From: Nocardia cyriacigeorgica
GTDB lineage: Bacteria; Actinomycetota; Actinomycetes; Mycobacteriales; Mycobacteriaceae
Length of the DNA stretch: 64,000 nt
NCBI RefSeq assembly: GCF_029868385.1
Contig: NZ_JARWNX010000056.1
Span: 62,001 to 126,000 of the forward strand
Direction of reading: 5' to 3'
In this document: piece by piece, positions 24,929-33,752 of the stretch
Position numbering within the stretch: the stretch's first letter is position 1
Layout: every line of letters starts with the position of its first letter
Program-made: the position numbers and the translations under genes
The notes under the pieces: generated by a model
Databases searched by the model: none
What the model was told of the DNA's origin: nothing
The model's input: only the letters and a program-made list of their open reading frames with translations

Positions 24929-25879
24929 GTGATAGGCGAGTCGATGACCTGGCTCCAGGCGATAATTCTCGGCCTGGTCCAGGGGCTGACGGAGTTCCTC
25001 CCGATCTCCTCGTCGGGACATCTGCGGATCGTGTCGTCGGTGTTCTTCGGCGACGATGCGGGTGCCTCGTTCACCGCCGTCACCCAGCTCGGCACCGAAG
25101 CCGCGGTGCTGGTGTACTTCGCCAAGGACATCTGGCGCATCGTGGGTGTGTGGTGCGCCACGGTGTTCGAGAAGCTCACGCAGCGCTCGCGGCAGACGGT
25201 GCCGCTCAGCGAACAGGTCACCACCAAGCTGCCCGTCGTCACCGGGTCGGGGCCGGTCGGCTACGACCCCGGCGCCGACGCGCAACGCGAACTCGACTAC
25301 CGCATCGGCTGGTACGTGATCATCGCCACCATCCCCATCGGCGTGCTCGGGTTCCTGTTCAAGGATGTCATCCGCACCGGGGCCCGCAATTTGTGGCTGG
25401 TGTCGTTCATGCTCATCGCGTTCGCGCTGGTGATCGCCGCCGCCGAACACTACGGCCGCAAGACCCGGCCGATCGAGCAGCTCACCACCCGCGACGGTCT
25501 CGTCATGGGCTTGGCCCAATGTCTGGCGCTGATCCCCGGTGTCTCCCGGTCCGGCGCCACCTCGAGCGCGGGCCTGTTCCTCGGCCTCGAACGCGAAGCC
25601 GCGGTGCGGTTCTCCTTCCTGCTCGCCATCCCCGCGGTCACCGCGTCGGGCCTGTTCAGCCTGCCCGACGCATTCGAACCCGCAGGTGAGGGGCTCAACG
25701 CCAGTGGACCCCAGTTGCTTGTGGCCACCATCATCGCCTTCGTCGCCGGTTACGCCTCGGTGGCGTGGCTGCTGCGGTTCGTCAGCAACCACAGCCTCAA
25801 CTGGTTCGTCGGCTACCGCATCGTCCTCGGGTTGGTCGTGATGGGTCTGCTCGCGGGCGGGGTGGTGTCGGCGACATGA
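24929..25879 (+). CDS. uppP: Undecaprenyl-diphosphatase
   Basis: UppP (BacA) removes a phosphate from undecaprenyl diphosphate on the membrane to recycle the lipid carrier of peptidoglycan and arabinogalactan synthesis. The 316-residue product has the two active-site blocks GLVQGLTEFLPISSSGHL and ALIPGVSRSGATSSAGLFLG and about seven hydrophobic segments. A GTG at 24929 follows GGAGGG; ATG at 24944 (MTWLQAIILG) is an alternative that matches the N-terminus of many homologues. It heads a block of genes in the same order as M. tuberculosis Rv2136c-Rv2130c. The phosphatase gene follows after 16 bases. Confidence 0.95.
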   Translation: MIGESMTWLQAIILGLVQGLTEFLPISSSGHLRIVSSVFFGDDAGASFTAVTQLGTEAAVLVYFAKDIWRIVGVWCATVFEKLTQRSRQTVPLSEQVTTKLPVVTGSGPVGYDPGADAQRELDYRIGWYVIIATIPIGVLGFLFKDVIRTGARNLWLVSFMLIAFALVIAAAEHYGRKTRPIEQLTTRDGLVMGLAQCLALIPGVSRSGATSSAGLFLGLEREAAVRFSFLLAIPAVTASGLFSLPDAFEPAGEGLNASGPQLLVATIIAFVAGYASVAWLLRFVSNHSLNWFVGYRIVLGLVVMGLLAGGVVSAT

Positions 25880-25895
25880 TGGTTAGGCTGGCCGC

Positions 25896-26624
25896 ATGAC
25901 GGTGATCCTGCTGCGCCACGGTGTGTCGACCTCCAATACCGCCCACACCCTGGCCGGACGCAGCCCCGGAGTCGAACTCACCGAACGTGGCGCCGAACAG
26001 GCGCGCACGGTCGCCGAACGGTTGGGTGGGCTGCCGCTCCAGCAGATCGTGATCTCGCCGATGCTGCGCTGTCAGCGCACCGTGGCGCCGCTGGCCGACA
26101 AGACCGGCCTCGAACCGGTGGTCGAACAGCGACTCGCCGAGGTCGACTACGGCGAATGGACCGCCCGTCCCATCGCGGAACTGTTGAAAGAACCGCTGTG
26201 GAAGGTCGTGCAGCGGCACGCCTCGGCGGCGGTGTTCCCCGGCGGTGAAGGACTCGCCGACGTGCAGACCCGCGCGGTGGCCGCCATCCGCGAACACGAC
26301 CGCGCCCTCGCCGAGCAGCACGGCGGTGAGGTGCTGTGGGTGGCGTGCACGCACGGTGACGTCATCAAATCGGTTCTGGCCGACGCGCTCGGCCTGCACC
26401 TGGACGGTTTCCAGCGCATCGTCGTGGAACCGGCCTCGATCAGCGTCGTCCGCTACACCCCCACCGCGCCGTACGTGCTGCGGATCAATGACACCGGATC
26501 CGAGCTCGACGGCCTCGCACCCGCGCAGCCCTCGGCGCAGGCGGGTCCGGTACCAGGGGGTGAGCTCGGCGCGGCCGGGAACACGGATAATGGGAATGCG
26601 CGGCCCAGCGATTCCTCGTCATGA
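25896..26624 (+). CDS. Histidine phosphatase-family protein (Rv2135c type)
   Basis: A 242-residue branch-1 histidine phosphatase. LLRHGVSTSN holds the phosphorylated His, SPMLRCQRT the second Arg, LAEVDYGEWT the acidic residue and VACTHGDVIKSVL the second His. The C-terminal 40 residues are a low-complexity Gln/Ala/Gly/Ser tail. The M. tuberculosis orthologue (Rv2135c) is described as an acid phosphatase and not a phosphoglycerate mutase. The physiological substrate is unknown. It lies 16 bases after uppP and ahead of DUF3090, an arrangement conserved in mycolate-containing actinobacteria. Confidence 0.9.
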   Translation: MTVILLRHGVSTSNTAHTLAGRSPGVELTERGAEQARTVAERLGGLPLQQIVISPMLRCQRTVAPLADKTGLEPVVEQRLAEVDYGEWTARPIAELLKEPLWKVVQRHASAAVFPGGEGLADVQTRAVAAIREHDRALAEQHGGEVLWVACTHGDVIKSVLADALGLHLDGFQRIVVEPASISVVRYTPTAPYVLRINDTGSELDGLAPAQPSAQAGPVPGGELGAAGNTDNGNARPSDSSS

Positions 26625-26702
26625 TTGTCCGGGCAATCGCCGCCGCGCCGACTCCGATCCGGGCGCCGCGAGCCGAACATGATCACGTAGCAGGAGGTGC
26701 AT

Positions 26703-27287
26703 GTGTCACGAGCAATCCATGTATTTCGCACCCCCGAACGTTTTGTCGCCGGAACCGTCGGTGAGCCGGGCGATCGCGCGTTCTACCTGCAAGCCGTCGA
26801 GGAGCCCCGCGTGGTCAGCGTGCTGTTGGAGAAGCAGCAGGTGAAGGTGCTCGCCGACCGTATGGGTCTGCTGCTCGACGAGGTGGCGCGCCGCTTCGGC
26901 GCCGAGGTGCCGCCCCAGGCCGATAACGTCAGCGACAACGCGCCGTTGCTCACCCCGATCGACGCCGAGTTCCGCGTCGGCACCATGGGCCTGGGCTGGG
27001 ACGCCGATGCGAACGCGGTCGTGGTGGAGCTGCTGGCGATCACCGAAACCGAGGTCGACGAATCGGTGGTGCTCGACGACACCGAAGAAGGCCCCGACGC
27101 GGTGCGGGTGTTCCTCACCCCGATCCAGGCCAGAGAGTTCGCGCTGCGGTCGGCGCGGGTGATCGCGGCGGGTCGCCCACCGTGCCCGCTGTGTGGGGAG
27201 CCGCTGTCGGCGCGCGGACACATGTGTGTGCGCACCAACGGCTACAAACGCGGCGATATCTTCGGCGCCACCGAGCTGGAGGAATGA
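26703..27287 (+). CDS. DUF3090 family protein (zinc-ribbon-like)
   Basis: A 194-residue conserved actinobacterial protein (Rv2134c type). It starts with GTG at 26703 (SRAIHVFRTPERFVAGTVG), which leaves AGGAGG properly spaced; the earlier in-frame GTG at 26697 overlaps that site. Near the C-terminus CPLCGEPLSARGHMCVRTNGY gives three Cys plus His in a zinc-ribbon arrangement. The biochemical role is unknown. The next gene starts three bases after its stop, and the pair always travels with SCO1664-like and mshC genes, hinting at a link to them, though nothing here proves a role in mycothiol metabolism. Confidence 0.9.
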   Translation: MSRAIHVFRTPERFVAGTVGEPGDRAFYLQAVEEPRVVSVLLEKQQVKVLADRMGLLLDEVARRFGAEVPPQADNVSDNAPLLTPIDAEFRVGTMGLGWDADANAVVVELLAITETEVDESVVLDDTEEGPDAVRVFLTPIQAREFALRSARVIAAGRPPCPLCGEPLSARGHMCVRTNGYKRGDIFGATELEE

Positions 27288-27290
27288 GAC

Positions 27291-28091
27291 GTGCCCGCGG
27301 CCGGGGACGCGTTCACCACCGGTGAGCTGACCGTGATCGGGCGGGTGACCACCGCAAGCAATGTCACCCTCGTCTGCGATATCGGCGACGGCGACACACC
27401 GCTGCGCGTGGTGTACAAACCGGTGCGCGGTGAGCAGCCGCTGTGGGATTTCCCCGACGGCACCCTGGCCGGTCGCGAAGTCGCCTCCTACCTGATCTCC
27501 GAAGCGTTGGGCTGGTCGGTGATCCCGGAGACGATCCTGCGTGAGGGACCGTTCGGGCCGGGCATGGTGCAGCGTTGGATCACCGCCGCCGACAATCACA
27601 CCGACCGCGGCCACCGCCTCGACCTGGTCGATCTGTGCCCGCCGGGCGCGGTCCCCGAGGGGTTCTGCGAGGTACTGCGGGCCATGGACCCCGAGGGCAA
27701 CGAGGTCTCGCTCATCCACGCCGACGATCCGCGGCTGCAACGGATGGCGGTGCTGGATGTGCTGCTCAACAACGCCGACCGCAAGGGCGGGCACGCCCTC
27801 GAAGGCATCGACGGTCAGGTGTACGGCGTCGATCACGGCATCTGTCTGCACAGTGAGCACAAACTGCGCACCGTGCTGTGGGGGTGGGCCGGGCAACCCA
27901 TCGATGACGGCCTGCTCACCGATATCGAGGCCTTCACCGACGCTCTGCCCGGCGCGCTGGCCGACACACTCGCGGCGCATATCACCGACGCCGAGATCGA
28001 CGCGCTGCTCGACCGCGCCAAGCGTGTGCTGGACGCGCCCGCTATGCCGCTACCGGAGTCCGCGCGGCCGATCCCGTGGCCCGCTTTCTGA
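27291..28091 (+). CDS. SCO1664-family kinase-like protein (Rv2133c type)
   Basis: A 266-residue protein with a phosphatidylinositol-kinase-like fold: VVYKPVRGEQPLWDFPDGTL supplies the Lys found in PI3/4-kinase ATP sites, VLDVLLNNADRKGGHAL looks like the catalytic D..N loop and YGVDHGICLH the metal-binding DHG. Substrate unknown. GTG start three bases after DUF3090, so the two are translationally linked. It precedes mshC by 154 bases. The conserved neighbourhood suggests a shared pathway, which is inference. Confidence 0.85.
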   Translation: MPAAGDAFTTGELTVIGRVTTASNVTLVCDIGDGDTPLRVVYKPVRGEQPLWDFPDGTLAGREVASYLISEALGWSVIPETILREGPFGPGMVQRWITAADNHTDRGHRLDLVDLCPPGAVPEGFCEVLRAMDPEGNEVSLIHADDPRLQRMAVLDVLLNNADRKGGHALEGIDGQVYGVDHGICLHSEHKLRTVLWGWAGQPIDDGLLTDIEAFTDALPGALADTLAAHITDAEIDALLDRAKRVLDAPAMPLPESARPIPWPAF

Positions 28092-28245
28092 CCTCATCGC
28101 GGCCATCGATTTTCCCTGACCGAAACCCTTGACATCGGTGTGACGCCGGTTTTGCGCAGGTCCCGGCGCGCGTACCGCATCCCTTGCCGCTCGTGGGGGC
28201 CGGGGTGCGCGTCGAGGGCGGTCACCACACCTTTACCCTCGAAGA

Positions 28246-29484
28246 ATGCAGTCCTGGTCCGATACCCCGATCCCCACGGTCCCCGGAGCAGGACCCCCGT
28301 TGCGGTTGCACGACACCGCCGACCGTCGGGTGCGTCCGGTGACGCCCGGCGCCACCGCCACCATGTACGTCTGCGGTATCACCCCCTACGACGCCACCCA
28401 CCTCGGTCACGCCGCCACCTACCTGACCTTCGACCTGATCAACCGGGTGTGGCGCGATGCGGGCCACGATGTGCACTACGTGCAGAACGTCACCGACGTC
28501 GACGATCCGCTGTTCGAACGCGCCGCCCGCGACGGCGTCGACTGGCGTGCGCTCGGCACCGGTGAGATCGAGCTGTACCGCGAGGACATGACGGCGCTGC
28601 GGATCATCCCGCCGCGCGACTACATCGGCGCCATCGAGTCGGTCGACGAGGTGGTGGAGTTCGTCGGCAAACTCGTCGCCTCCGGCGCCGCCTACACCGT
28701 CGACGACGCCGAATACCCCGATATCTATTTCCGGGCCGACGCCACCGAGCAGTTCGGCTACGAATCCGGCTATGACCGCGCGACGATGGAGCGGTTGTTC
28801 GCCGAACGCGGCGGTGACCCCGACCGCCCCGGTAAACGCGACCCCATCGATGCGCTGCTGTGGCGTGCGGCCCGCCCGGACGAACCGTCGTGGCCGTCGC
28901 CGTTCGGGCCGGGACGTCCTGGCTGGCATATCGAATGCGCGGCGATCGCGGTGAACCGGCTCGGCACCGAGTTCGACATCCAGGGCGGCGGCAGCGACCT
29001 CATCTACCCGCATCACGAGTATTCGGCCGCCCATGCCGAAGCGTTGGTCGCCGGACGCCGTTTCGCCCGCCATTACGTCCATGCCGGGCTGATCGGTCTG
29101 GACGGGGAGAAGATGTCGAAATCCAGGGGCAATCTGGTGCTGGTGTCGAAGCTGCGCCGCGCCGGAGTGGATCCGGCGGCGATCCGGCTCGGTCTGCTCG
29201 CCGGTCACTACCGTCAGGACCGGATGTGGACCGACGCCGTCCTGGACGAGGCCGTGGCCCGCCTGGATCGGTGGCGGCGCGCCACCGCACTGCCCGCCGC
29301 CGGAGACGCGACCGACACCATCGCCCGGCTGCGCCAGCATCTGGCCGATGATCTGGACACCCCGAAGGCGCTCGCCGCACTCGACAACTGGGCCGATGCG
29401 GCCCTCACCTACGGCGGCGCAGACACCTCCGCCCCGTCCGCCGTGGCGAGGGCCGTCGACGCCCTGCTCGGCGTGCAACTGTGA
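28246..29484 (+). CDS. mshC: Cysteine:1-D-myo-inosityl 2-amino-2-deoxy-alpha-D-glucopyranoside ligase
   Basis: MshC joins cysteine to GlcN-Ins using ATP, the third step of mycothiol synthesis in the cytoplasm. The 412-residue product is a CysS-like enzyme with Cys43 in MYVCGITPYD (zinc ligand), the HIGH-type motif THLGHA at 51-56, GWHIECAAIAVNRLG and IYPHHEYSAAHAEAL for the other zinc ligands, and the KMSKS loop EKMSKSRGN. It lacks the anticodon-binding tail of cysteinyl-tRNA synthetases, which separates MshC from CysS. Mycothiol is the major thiol of actinobacteria, supporting the taxonomic call. Confidence 0.95.
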   Translation: MQSWSDTPIPTVPGAGPPLRLHDTADRRVRPVTPGATATMYVCGITPYDATHLGHAATYLTFDLINRVWRDAGHDVHYVQNVTDVDDPLFERAARDGVDWRALGTGEIELYREDMTALRIIPPRDYIGAIESVDEVVEFVGKLVASGAAYTVDDAEYPDIYFRADATEQFGYESGYDRATMERLFAERGGDPDRPGKRDPIDALLWRAARPDEPSWPSPFGPGRPGWHIECAAIAVNRLGTEFDIQGGGSDLIYPHHEYSAAHAEALVAGRRFARHYVHAGLIGLDGEKMSKSRGNLVLVSKLRRAGVDPAAIRLGLLAGHYRQDRMWTDAVLDEAVARLDRWRRATALPAAGDATDTIARLRQHLADDLDTPKALAALDNWADAALTYGGADTSAPSAVARAVDALLGVQL

Positions 29485-29501
29485 CCGGCTGAGCGGTTTT
29501 T
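29484..29501 (+). terminator. Weak hairpin with T-run after mshC
   Basis: ACCG and CGGT form a four-pair stem around GCTGAG, followed by five T residues, directly overlapping the mshC stop region. It is short for an intrinsic terminator but lies between convergent genes. Confidence 0.3.
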
Positions 29502-29908
29502 CAGCTCGCCGACGTGTCGACCCGCACCACGACCTGCTCGGTGCCCTCCAGCGCGAAACGGTCGGCGGCGGTGCGGATATAGGTGTTGAACCGGGTCAGC
29601 TGCTGCGGTGTCAACGGCTCGATCGTCGCGGTTCCACTGCGCCAGCGCAGTCCGATGCGCAGCCGCACCCGCGGATCGGCCTCGATATTGCGCACCCAAT
29701 CCGCGCGTCGGCCGTGCACCGATACCAGCGACATCACCGCGCCGTCGCTGATCCCCCGCGCCAGCGGCATGCGGCGCGGCTGCCCCGATCGGCGGCCGGT
29801 CGTCTCGATCACCACCCAGAACGGGTTGATCGGGGCGAGGAACTTCGCCCCCGCACCGGACAGCCGCCAGAAACGCAGCACCCCAGCGGGTCTGGTTGTC
29901 TTCGCCAT
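29501..29908 (-). CDS. DUF385/Ddn-like F420H2-dependent oxidoreductase (nitroreductase family)
   Basis: A 135-residue split-barrel protein of the deazaflavin-dependent nitroreductase group: NPFWVVIETTGRRSGQPRRMPL and DWVRNIEADPRVRLRIG are the family blocks that surround the F420 site in Ddn. Such enzymes use reduced F420 to reduce quinones or other acceptors, often at the membrane. The ATG at 29908 (MAKTTRPAGVLRF) is preferred; in-frame codons upstream overlap a gene remnant. The gene is convergent with mshC. An upstream truncated frame ends five bases before this start, so it was probably once the second gene of an operon. Confidence 0.85.
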   Translation of the reverse strand: MAKTTRPAGVLRFWRLSGAGAKFLAPINPFWVVIETTGRRSGQPRRMPLARGISDGAVMSLVSVHGRRADWVRNIEADPRVRLRIGLRWRSGTATIEPLTPQQLTRFNTYIRTAADRFALEGTEQVVVRVDTSAS

Positions 29909-29912
29909 CGTT

Positions 29913-30128
29913 TCACCGTAGCCGCGAACCACTCCTCGCAGGCTGGTCTGCGGGTATTTCGCGCAGCACCGCGGCGATCGCGGCCAGCGCATGGTTTTCG
30001 GTCATCCGCCAGTGCGTGGCGTCCACCAGATGGTTGTGGGTCGACGTTTTCGACCCACCCACAACATGGCGTACGACATCGCGGTACACAGCAGGATCTG
30101 ACCACGCTGTTGGCCCGCGGTCTGATCA
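29913..30128 (-). pseudogene. Remnant of the 3' end of an unidentified gene
   Basis: On the minus strand a frame between stops (30128 to 29913) reads like coding DNA, with phrases such as AVYRDVVRHVVGG, THNHLVDATHWRMTENHA and LAAIAAVLREIPADQPA. It resembles the C-terminal end of a longer enzyme, but I do not recognise which. There is no good start codon; GTG at 30089 could give about 59 residues. It ends five bases before the DUF385 gene, as an upstream operon partner would. I infer a truncated gene whose 5' part was lost at the junction with the divergent TetR gene. A 9-bp-arm hairpin (30036-30058) lies inside. Confidence 0.4.
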
Positions 30129-30167
30129 GTGTCCGAAACCGATGCCGACTCTGGGTACGGTGGCGGT

Positions 30168-30857
30168 GTGCCGCGAGAGACGTTGACCAAGGAGCAGGTT
30201 CTGCGGGCTGCTGTGGAGGTGCTCGATGCCGAGGGAGTGGCCGGGCTCAACGTGCGACGGCTCGGTGCCCAGCTGGGCGTGGCATCGACGGCCATGTACT
30301 ACTACGTGAAGAACAAGAACGAGCTGATCACCTTGGCCGCGGACCTGGTGTGGCACGAGATCGAGATGCCGGACCCCGCGACCACCGATTGGCGGTCGGC
30401 GGCAGCGACATTGGCCCGGGAGGTGCACGAGATGATCGGCCGCCATTTCTGGCTGCTGGCGGCCATGAGCACCCATGTGATCTACGGGCCGGGCAAGGCG
30501 CGTTTCGACGAATGCGGTTTGGAGGTATTCGAGGGCGCGGGCTTCGCCGGGGCCGACGCGGACCGCGCCGCAGCGACCCTGCTGATGTTCGTCATCGGCG
30601 CGGCGCAGGGCTCGGCCGCCGAGCGGGCGTGGCAGGCGCGGCTGCGCCACGATGGCGGTGATGCGGGCTCGCACCGACCCGATGCCCTCACCTATGTCAC
30701 CGAAGCCGCCGCGCAGTTCCCCCGGCTACGGGCCCGTCTCGACTCGTTGGCACTGGACGCGGTCGAAACCTCGCCCGGTAGCACAGATTTCGAATTCGGC
30801 CTGCGCACCGTGCTCGATGGACTGCAAGCCCGGCTGACCGCCGCTCAGGAGAAGTAA
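30168..30857 (+). CDS. TetR-family transcriptional regulator (TetR_C_1 type)
   Basis: A 229-residue regulator with helix-turn-helix in residues 5-50 (QVLRAAVEVLDAEGVAGLNV, GVASTAMYYYVKNKNELITL) and a tetracycline-repressor-like C-terminal domain (HFWLLAAMSTHVIYGPG). GTG start at 30168 is chosen over an in-frame codon at 30129. Its last 13 bases overlap the convergent membrane-protein gene. The AT-rich inverted repeat upstream of that gene (31411-31458) is a possible target. Ligand unknown. Confidence 0.85.
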   Translation: MPRETLTKEQVLRAAVEVLDAEGVAGLNVRRLGAQLGVASTAMYYYVKNKNELITLAADLVWHEIEMPDPATTDWRSAAATLAREVHEMIGRHFWLLAAMSTHVIYGPGKARFDECGLEVFEGAGFAGADADRAAATLLMFVIGAAQGSAAERAWQARLRHDGGDAGSHRPDALTYVTEAAAQFPRLRARLDSLALDAVETSPGSTDFEFGLRTVLDGLQARLTAAQEK

Positions 30858-31393
30858 TCGGCAGCGGCGGGCAGTGTGAGCACGCCGATCACGATCAGTG
30901 AACCCGCGGTCGCGAGCAGCCATCGCAGCACCGTCGCCGGTCGATACCAGGACGGCAACGCATCGGCCGCGGCCCGCAGCGCAACACGAATATCGAGGCC
31001 ACGCACTCGCGGATCGTCGAGTCGGGCGAACGCCGACGCGGTCATCGGGATGGCGAACACCTGAATGGTGGTCACGTAGCCGACACCGAGGAACACCAGC
31101 GGCTGCACCACCCAGGTCGATACCCGCCCGATCTCGCTACCGGACAGATTCAGCGCAGCCAGCACCGTGAGCACCGCGGCGATCGCGTAGCCCACCGCGA
31201 ACCCCCACCGGCCTTCTTCCAACCGGACCCAGTGCTCGCCGAGCACCTCTGGGTCCACCCCCTGCCGCACCGCCTCCGCGTCCACGGCCCGCTGCGCGCG
31301 AGGCCCAGCGGTCCGGTAGGCGACAAGCATGACCACGAACATCCCGGCCAACAGCAACTGCAACAGGCCGGCGACAGCCACGGGGATCGGCAC
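30845..31393 (-). CDS. Integral membrane protein, four predicted helices, unknown function
   Basis: A 182-residue protein with four hydrophobic segments: residues about 4-25 (AVAGLLQLLLAGMFVVMLVA), 66-86 (GFAVGYAIAAVLTVLAAL), 92-115 and 158-178 (LLATAGSLIVIGVLTLPAAA). A charged loop between helices one and two is Glu/Arg-rich. I do not recognise a family. GTG start at 31393 follows GGAG. It overlaps the convergent TetR gene by 13 bases and has an AT-rich promoter region with a long inverted repeat directly upstream, so it is probably a regulated single gene. Confidence 0.75.
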   Translation of the reverse strand: MPIPVAVAGLLQLLLAGMFVVMLVAYRTAGPRAQRAVDAEAVRQGVDPEVLGEHWVRLEEGRWGFAVGYAIAAVLTVLAALNLSGSEIGRVSTWVVQPLVFLGVGYVTTIQVFAIPMTASAFARLDDPRVRGLDIRVALRAAADALPSWYRPATVLRWLLATAGSLIVIGVLTLPAAADYFS

Positions 31394-31410
31394 AGCATCT
31401 CCTCACATAT

Positions 31411-31458
31411 TTGAACTAAGATAAAATCCACCCTAACTGTGGTTTTAACTTTGTTCAA
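31411..31458 (-). promoter_or_regulatory. AT-rich promoter with a long imperfect inverted repeat
   Basis: Arms TTGAACTAAGATAAAA (31411-31426) and TTTTAACTTTGTTCAA (31443-31458) pair at 14 of 16 positions around a 16-base spacer. On the minus strand TTGAAC and TAGGGT sit 17 bases apart, an acceptable -35/-10 for the membrane-protein gene at 31393. The AT content stands out sharply from the surroundings. A dimeric repressor such as the neighbouring TetR could bind here. Confidence 0.55.
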
Positions 31459-31558
31459 GACAAGCGTGCGCCCTGCCGGGCAACCAGGGACATCGACCTC
31501 GATCGCGCCGAAGAGGGCGGCTGTGTGCTGTATCAGCCGGGCCTGTCGGCAGGTCCCA

Positions 31559-33724
31559 TCACTTCCGCAACGAGACCGAGGGTGCGGAGGTCGGCGCGTC
31601 GACCGGCTGCGGAGGTTGTTTCGACCCGCGATCACGCCAGATGAGTTTCAGCAGTGCGGGGGTGAGGAGCATGCGGATCACGGTGGCGTCGAGGAGGAGG
31701 GCCGCGATCATGCCGTAGGCGATGTATTTCATCAGCACGAGGTCCGAGAAGCCGAACGCGCCGGTGACGACGATGAGGATCGCGGCCGCCGAGGTGATCA
31801 CACCGCCGGTGTGGGCGATGCCGTAGCGGATGGCCTCGGGTGGGTCGGCGCCGTCGGCGCGCGCCTCCGACATCCGCGACAGTAGGAACACCTCGTAGTC
31901 GGTGGACAGACCGAACACGACGGTCACGATGAGCACCAGCACCGCGAACATCAGCGGGCCCGGAGTGAAATCGAACAGGTCCGCGCCGTGGCCCTCGACG
32001 AAGATCCAGGTGAGGATGCCGAGGGTGGCGCCGAGGCTCAGCGCCGACATGGCGACCGCCTTGATCGCCAGCACCATCGACCGGAACGCCAGATACATCA
32101 GCGTGAGCGCCGTGGCGATCAGGATCGCCACCAGCAGCGGCAGACCATCGATGAGACCATTGATGCTGTCGCGTTCGAGCGCGGGCACACCGGCCACCAT
32201 CACCTGCACACCCGGTGGTTCCTCGATGGCGCGTAAGGCGGCGATGGCGGTGTCGGCGCTGCGCTCGTCGACCAGGCCCGCATTGAGGACGTTGATACCG
32301 TCCTCGGTGGGTGCGGCCGGTTCGAACGGCCCGGTCAAACCCGGAGTGTGGTTGGCCTGGAAGCGGATATCGCTGAGCTGCTGCGGATTCGCGCCGACCA
32401 CCACCAGTTTCAGCGGTTCGGTGCGGAACCCGGAGAACATCTCGTCGAACTGTTCCTGCGCGACCCGGGCCGGATTGTCCGCGGCGAGATAGCGTTCGCT
32501 CAAACCACCGAATTCGATATGGCGGAACGGCACGATCAATGCCAGCAGAGCGAGCACGATCGGCACGATCACCAGCCAGGGGCGTTTCATCGCGAGGACC
32601 GCGAGCCGGGAGAAGAACCCGGCGTCGACCTCGGCGTCGGTCTTGGTTTTCGCGAACCGGTGCCAGCCCCACAGATCGATGCGGTGCCCGACGATCGACA
32701 GCACCGCGGGCAGCGCCGTCACCGACAGCACCGCCGCCAGCAGCACCGAACTGATGCCGCCGTAGGGCACCGAGCGCAGCACCCCGTTCGGGTAGATGAG
32801 CAGCGCACCGAGGCTGACCGCGATGATCGCCGCGGAGAACAGCACCGTACGCCCCGCGGTGGCGACGGTACGGGCCACCGCGTCCTCGACGCTGCGCCCG
32901 GCGGCCAGTTCCTCCCGGAACCTGGTGACGGTGAACAGCCCGTAATCGATCGCCAACCCGAGGCTGACCAGTGTCACCACGGCGCTGGCGAACACATTGA
33001 CCTCGATATGGTCGGTGAGCAGGCGCATGATGCCCTGGGTGCCGAGGATCGTCATCCCGCCGATCAACACCGGGAGCAGTGCAGCGACGATACCGCCGAA
33101 CACGAAATACAGCAGGATCGCCACCAGCGGCAGCGCGATCAGTTCGGCGCGATGGATATCGTCCTGCATTCCGGTATTGATGCCTTCGACCACCGGTTGC
33201 AGCCCCGCCAATTGCACGGTGGTGCCACCGGGACCGCCGCCGGGAACGCCCGCACGCAGATCGGATTTGATGGCGGTGTAGTTGTCGACGGTGGCGGTGC
33301 CCTCACCGTGCAAACCGACGCTGGCGAAGGCATGGGTGCGGGTGTCGTCGGCGAAGCCGCTGGTGAAGGCGCTGTCCCAATAGCTGTCGATCTTGAGCAC
33401 GCGCTCGGGATGTTCGGCCAGTAGCCCCGCGAGCTGCGCGGTGACGGCCTCGCGGACCGCGGGATCGTCGACGGTGCGGCCCTCGGGGGCGGTGTAGACC
33501 AGGATCAGATCGCTGTCGGTGTCGCGACCGAAGGTGGCATCGGCCAGTTTCGACGCGGCCACCGATTCGCTGGATTCGTCGAACCAGCCCTCCTGGGTCA
33601 ACCGGCTCGACAGGTCACGGCCGTAGAAACCCGACAGGGCGACGGCGAGCAGGAAGACGGCGAAGACGAGGTAGCGGTGCCGGTGGACGAAACGCCCCCA
33701 CCGTTGCGGGCCCGTGGCGATCAT
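31559..33724 (-). CDS. MMPL/RND-family transporter
   Basis: A 721-residue RND transporter of the MmpL class with 12 expected helices in two repeats: helix 1 YLVFAVFLLAVALSGFYG, a first extracytoplasmic loop, helices 2-6, then the same again. Proton-relay positions are seen in GLAIDYGLFTVTRFREE and GLSTDYEVFLLSRMSEAR. MmpL proteins export lipids or siderophores across the inner membrane in mycolate bacteria. Start MIATGPQRWGRFVHRHRY at 33724; a 164-codon in-frame extension is shadow of the upstream lipoprotein gene. It lies 28 bases after an MTB12-like lipoprotein gene in an operon. The C-terminus is short and lacks the long domain of MmpL3. Confidence 0.9.
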   Translation of the reverse strand: MIATGPQRWGRFVHRHRYLVFAVFLLAVALSGFYGRDLSSRLTQEGWFDESSESVAASKLADATFGRDTDSDLILVYTAPEGRTVDDPAVREAVTAQLAGLLAEHPERVLKIDSYWDSAFTSGFADDTRTHAFASVGLHGEGTATVDNYTAIKSDLRAGVPGGGPGGTTVQLAGLQPVVEGINTGMQDDIHRAELIALPLVAILLYFVFGGIVAALLPVLIGGMTILGTQGIMRLLTDHIEVNVFASAVVTLVSLGLAIDYGLFTVTRFREELAAGRSVEDAVARTVATAGRTVLFSAAIIAVSLGALLIYPNGVLRSVPYGGISSVLLAAVLSVTALPAVLSIVGHRIDLWGWHRFAKTKTDAEVDAGFFSRLAVLAMKRPWLVIVPIVLALLALIVPFRHIEFGGLSERYLAADNPARVAQEQFDEMFSGFRTEPLKLVVVGANPQQLSDIRFQANHTPGLTGPFEPAAPTEDGINVLNAGLVDERSADTAIAALRAIEEPPGVQVMVAGVPALERDSINGLIDGLPLLVAILIATALTLMYLAFRSMVLAIKAVAMSALSLGATLGILTWIFVEGHGADLFDFTPGPLMFAVLVLIVTVVFGLSTDYEVFLLSRMSEARADGADPPEAIRYGIAHTGGVITSAAAILIVVTGAFGFSDLVLMKYIAYGMIAALLLDATVIRMLLTPALLKLIWRDRGSKQPPQPVDAPTSAPSVSLRK

Positions 33725-33752
33725 GGGTATCGGTGACGTTCTCGCTGCCTGG

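Noticed and set aside
30036..30058. Nine-bp hairpin GTGGGTCGA with its complement, as a terminator
   Set aside because: It lies inside a coding-like remnant and near a divergent promoter, with no gene end at a suitable distance.
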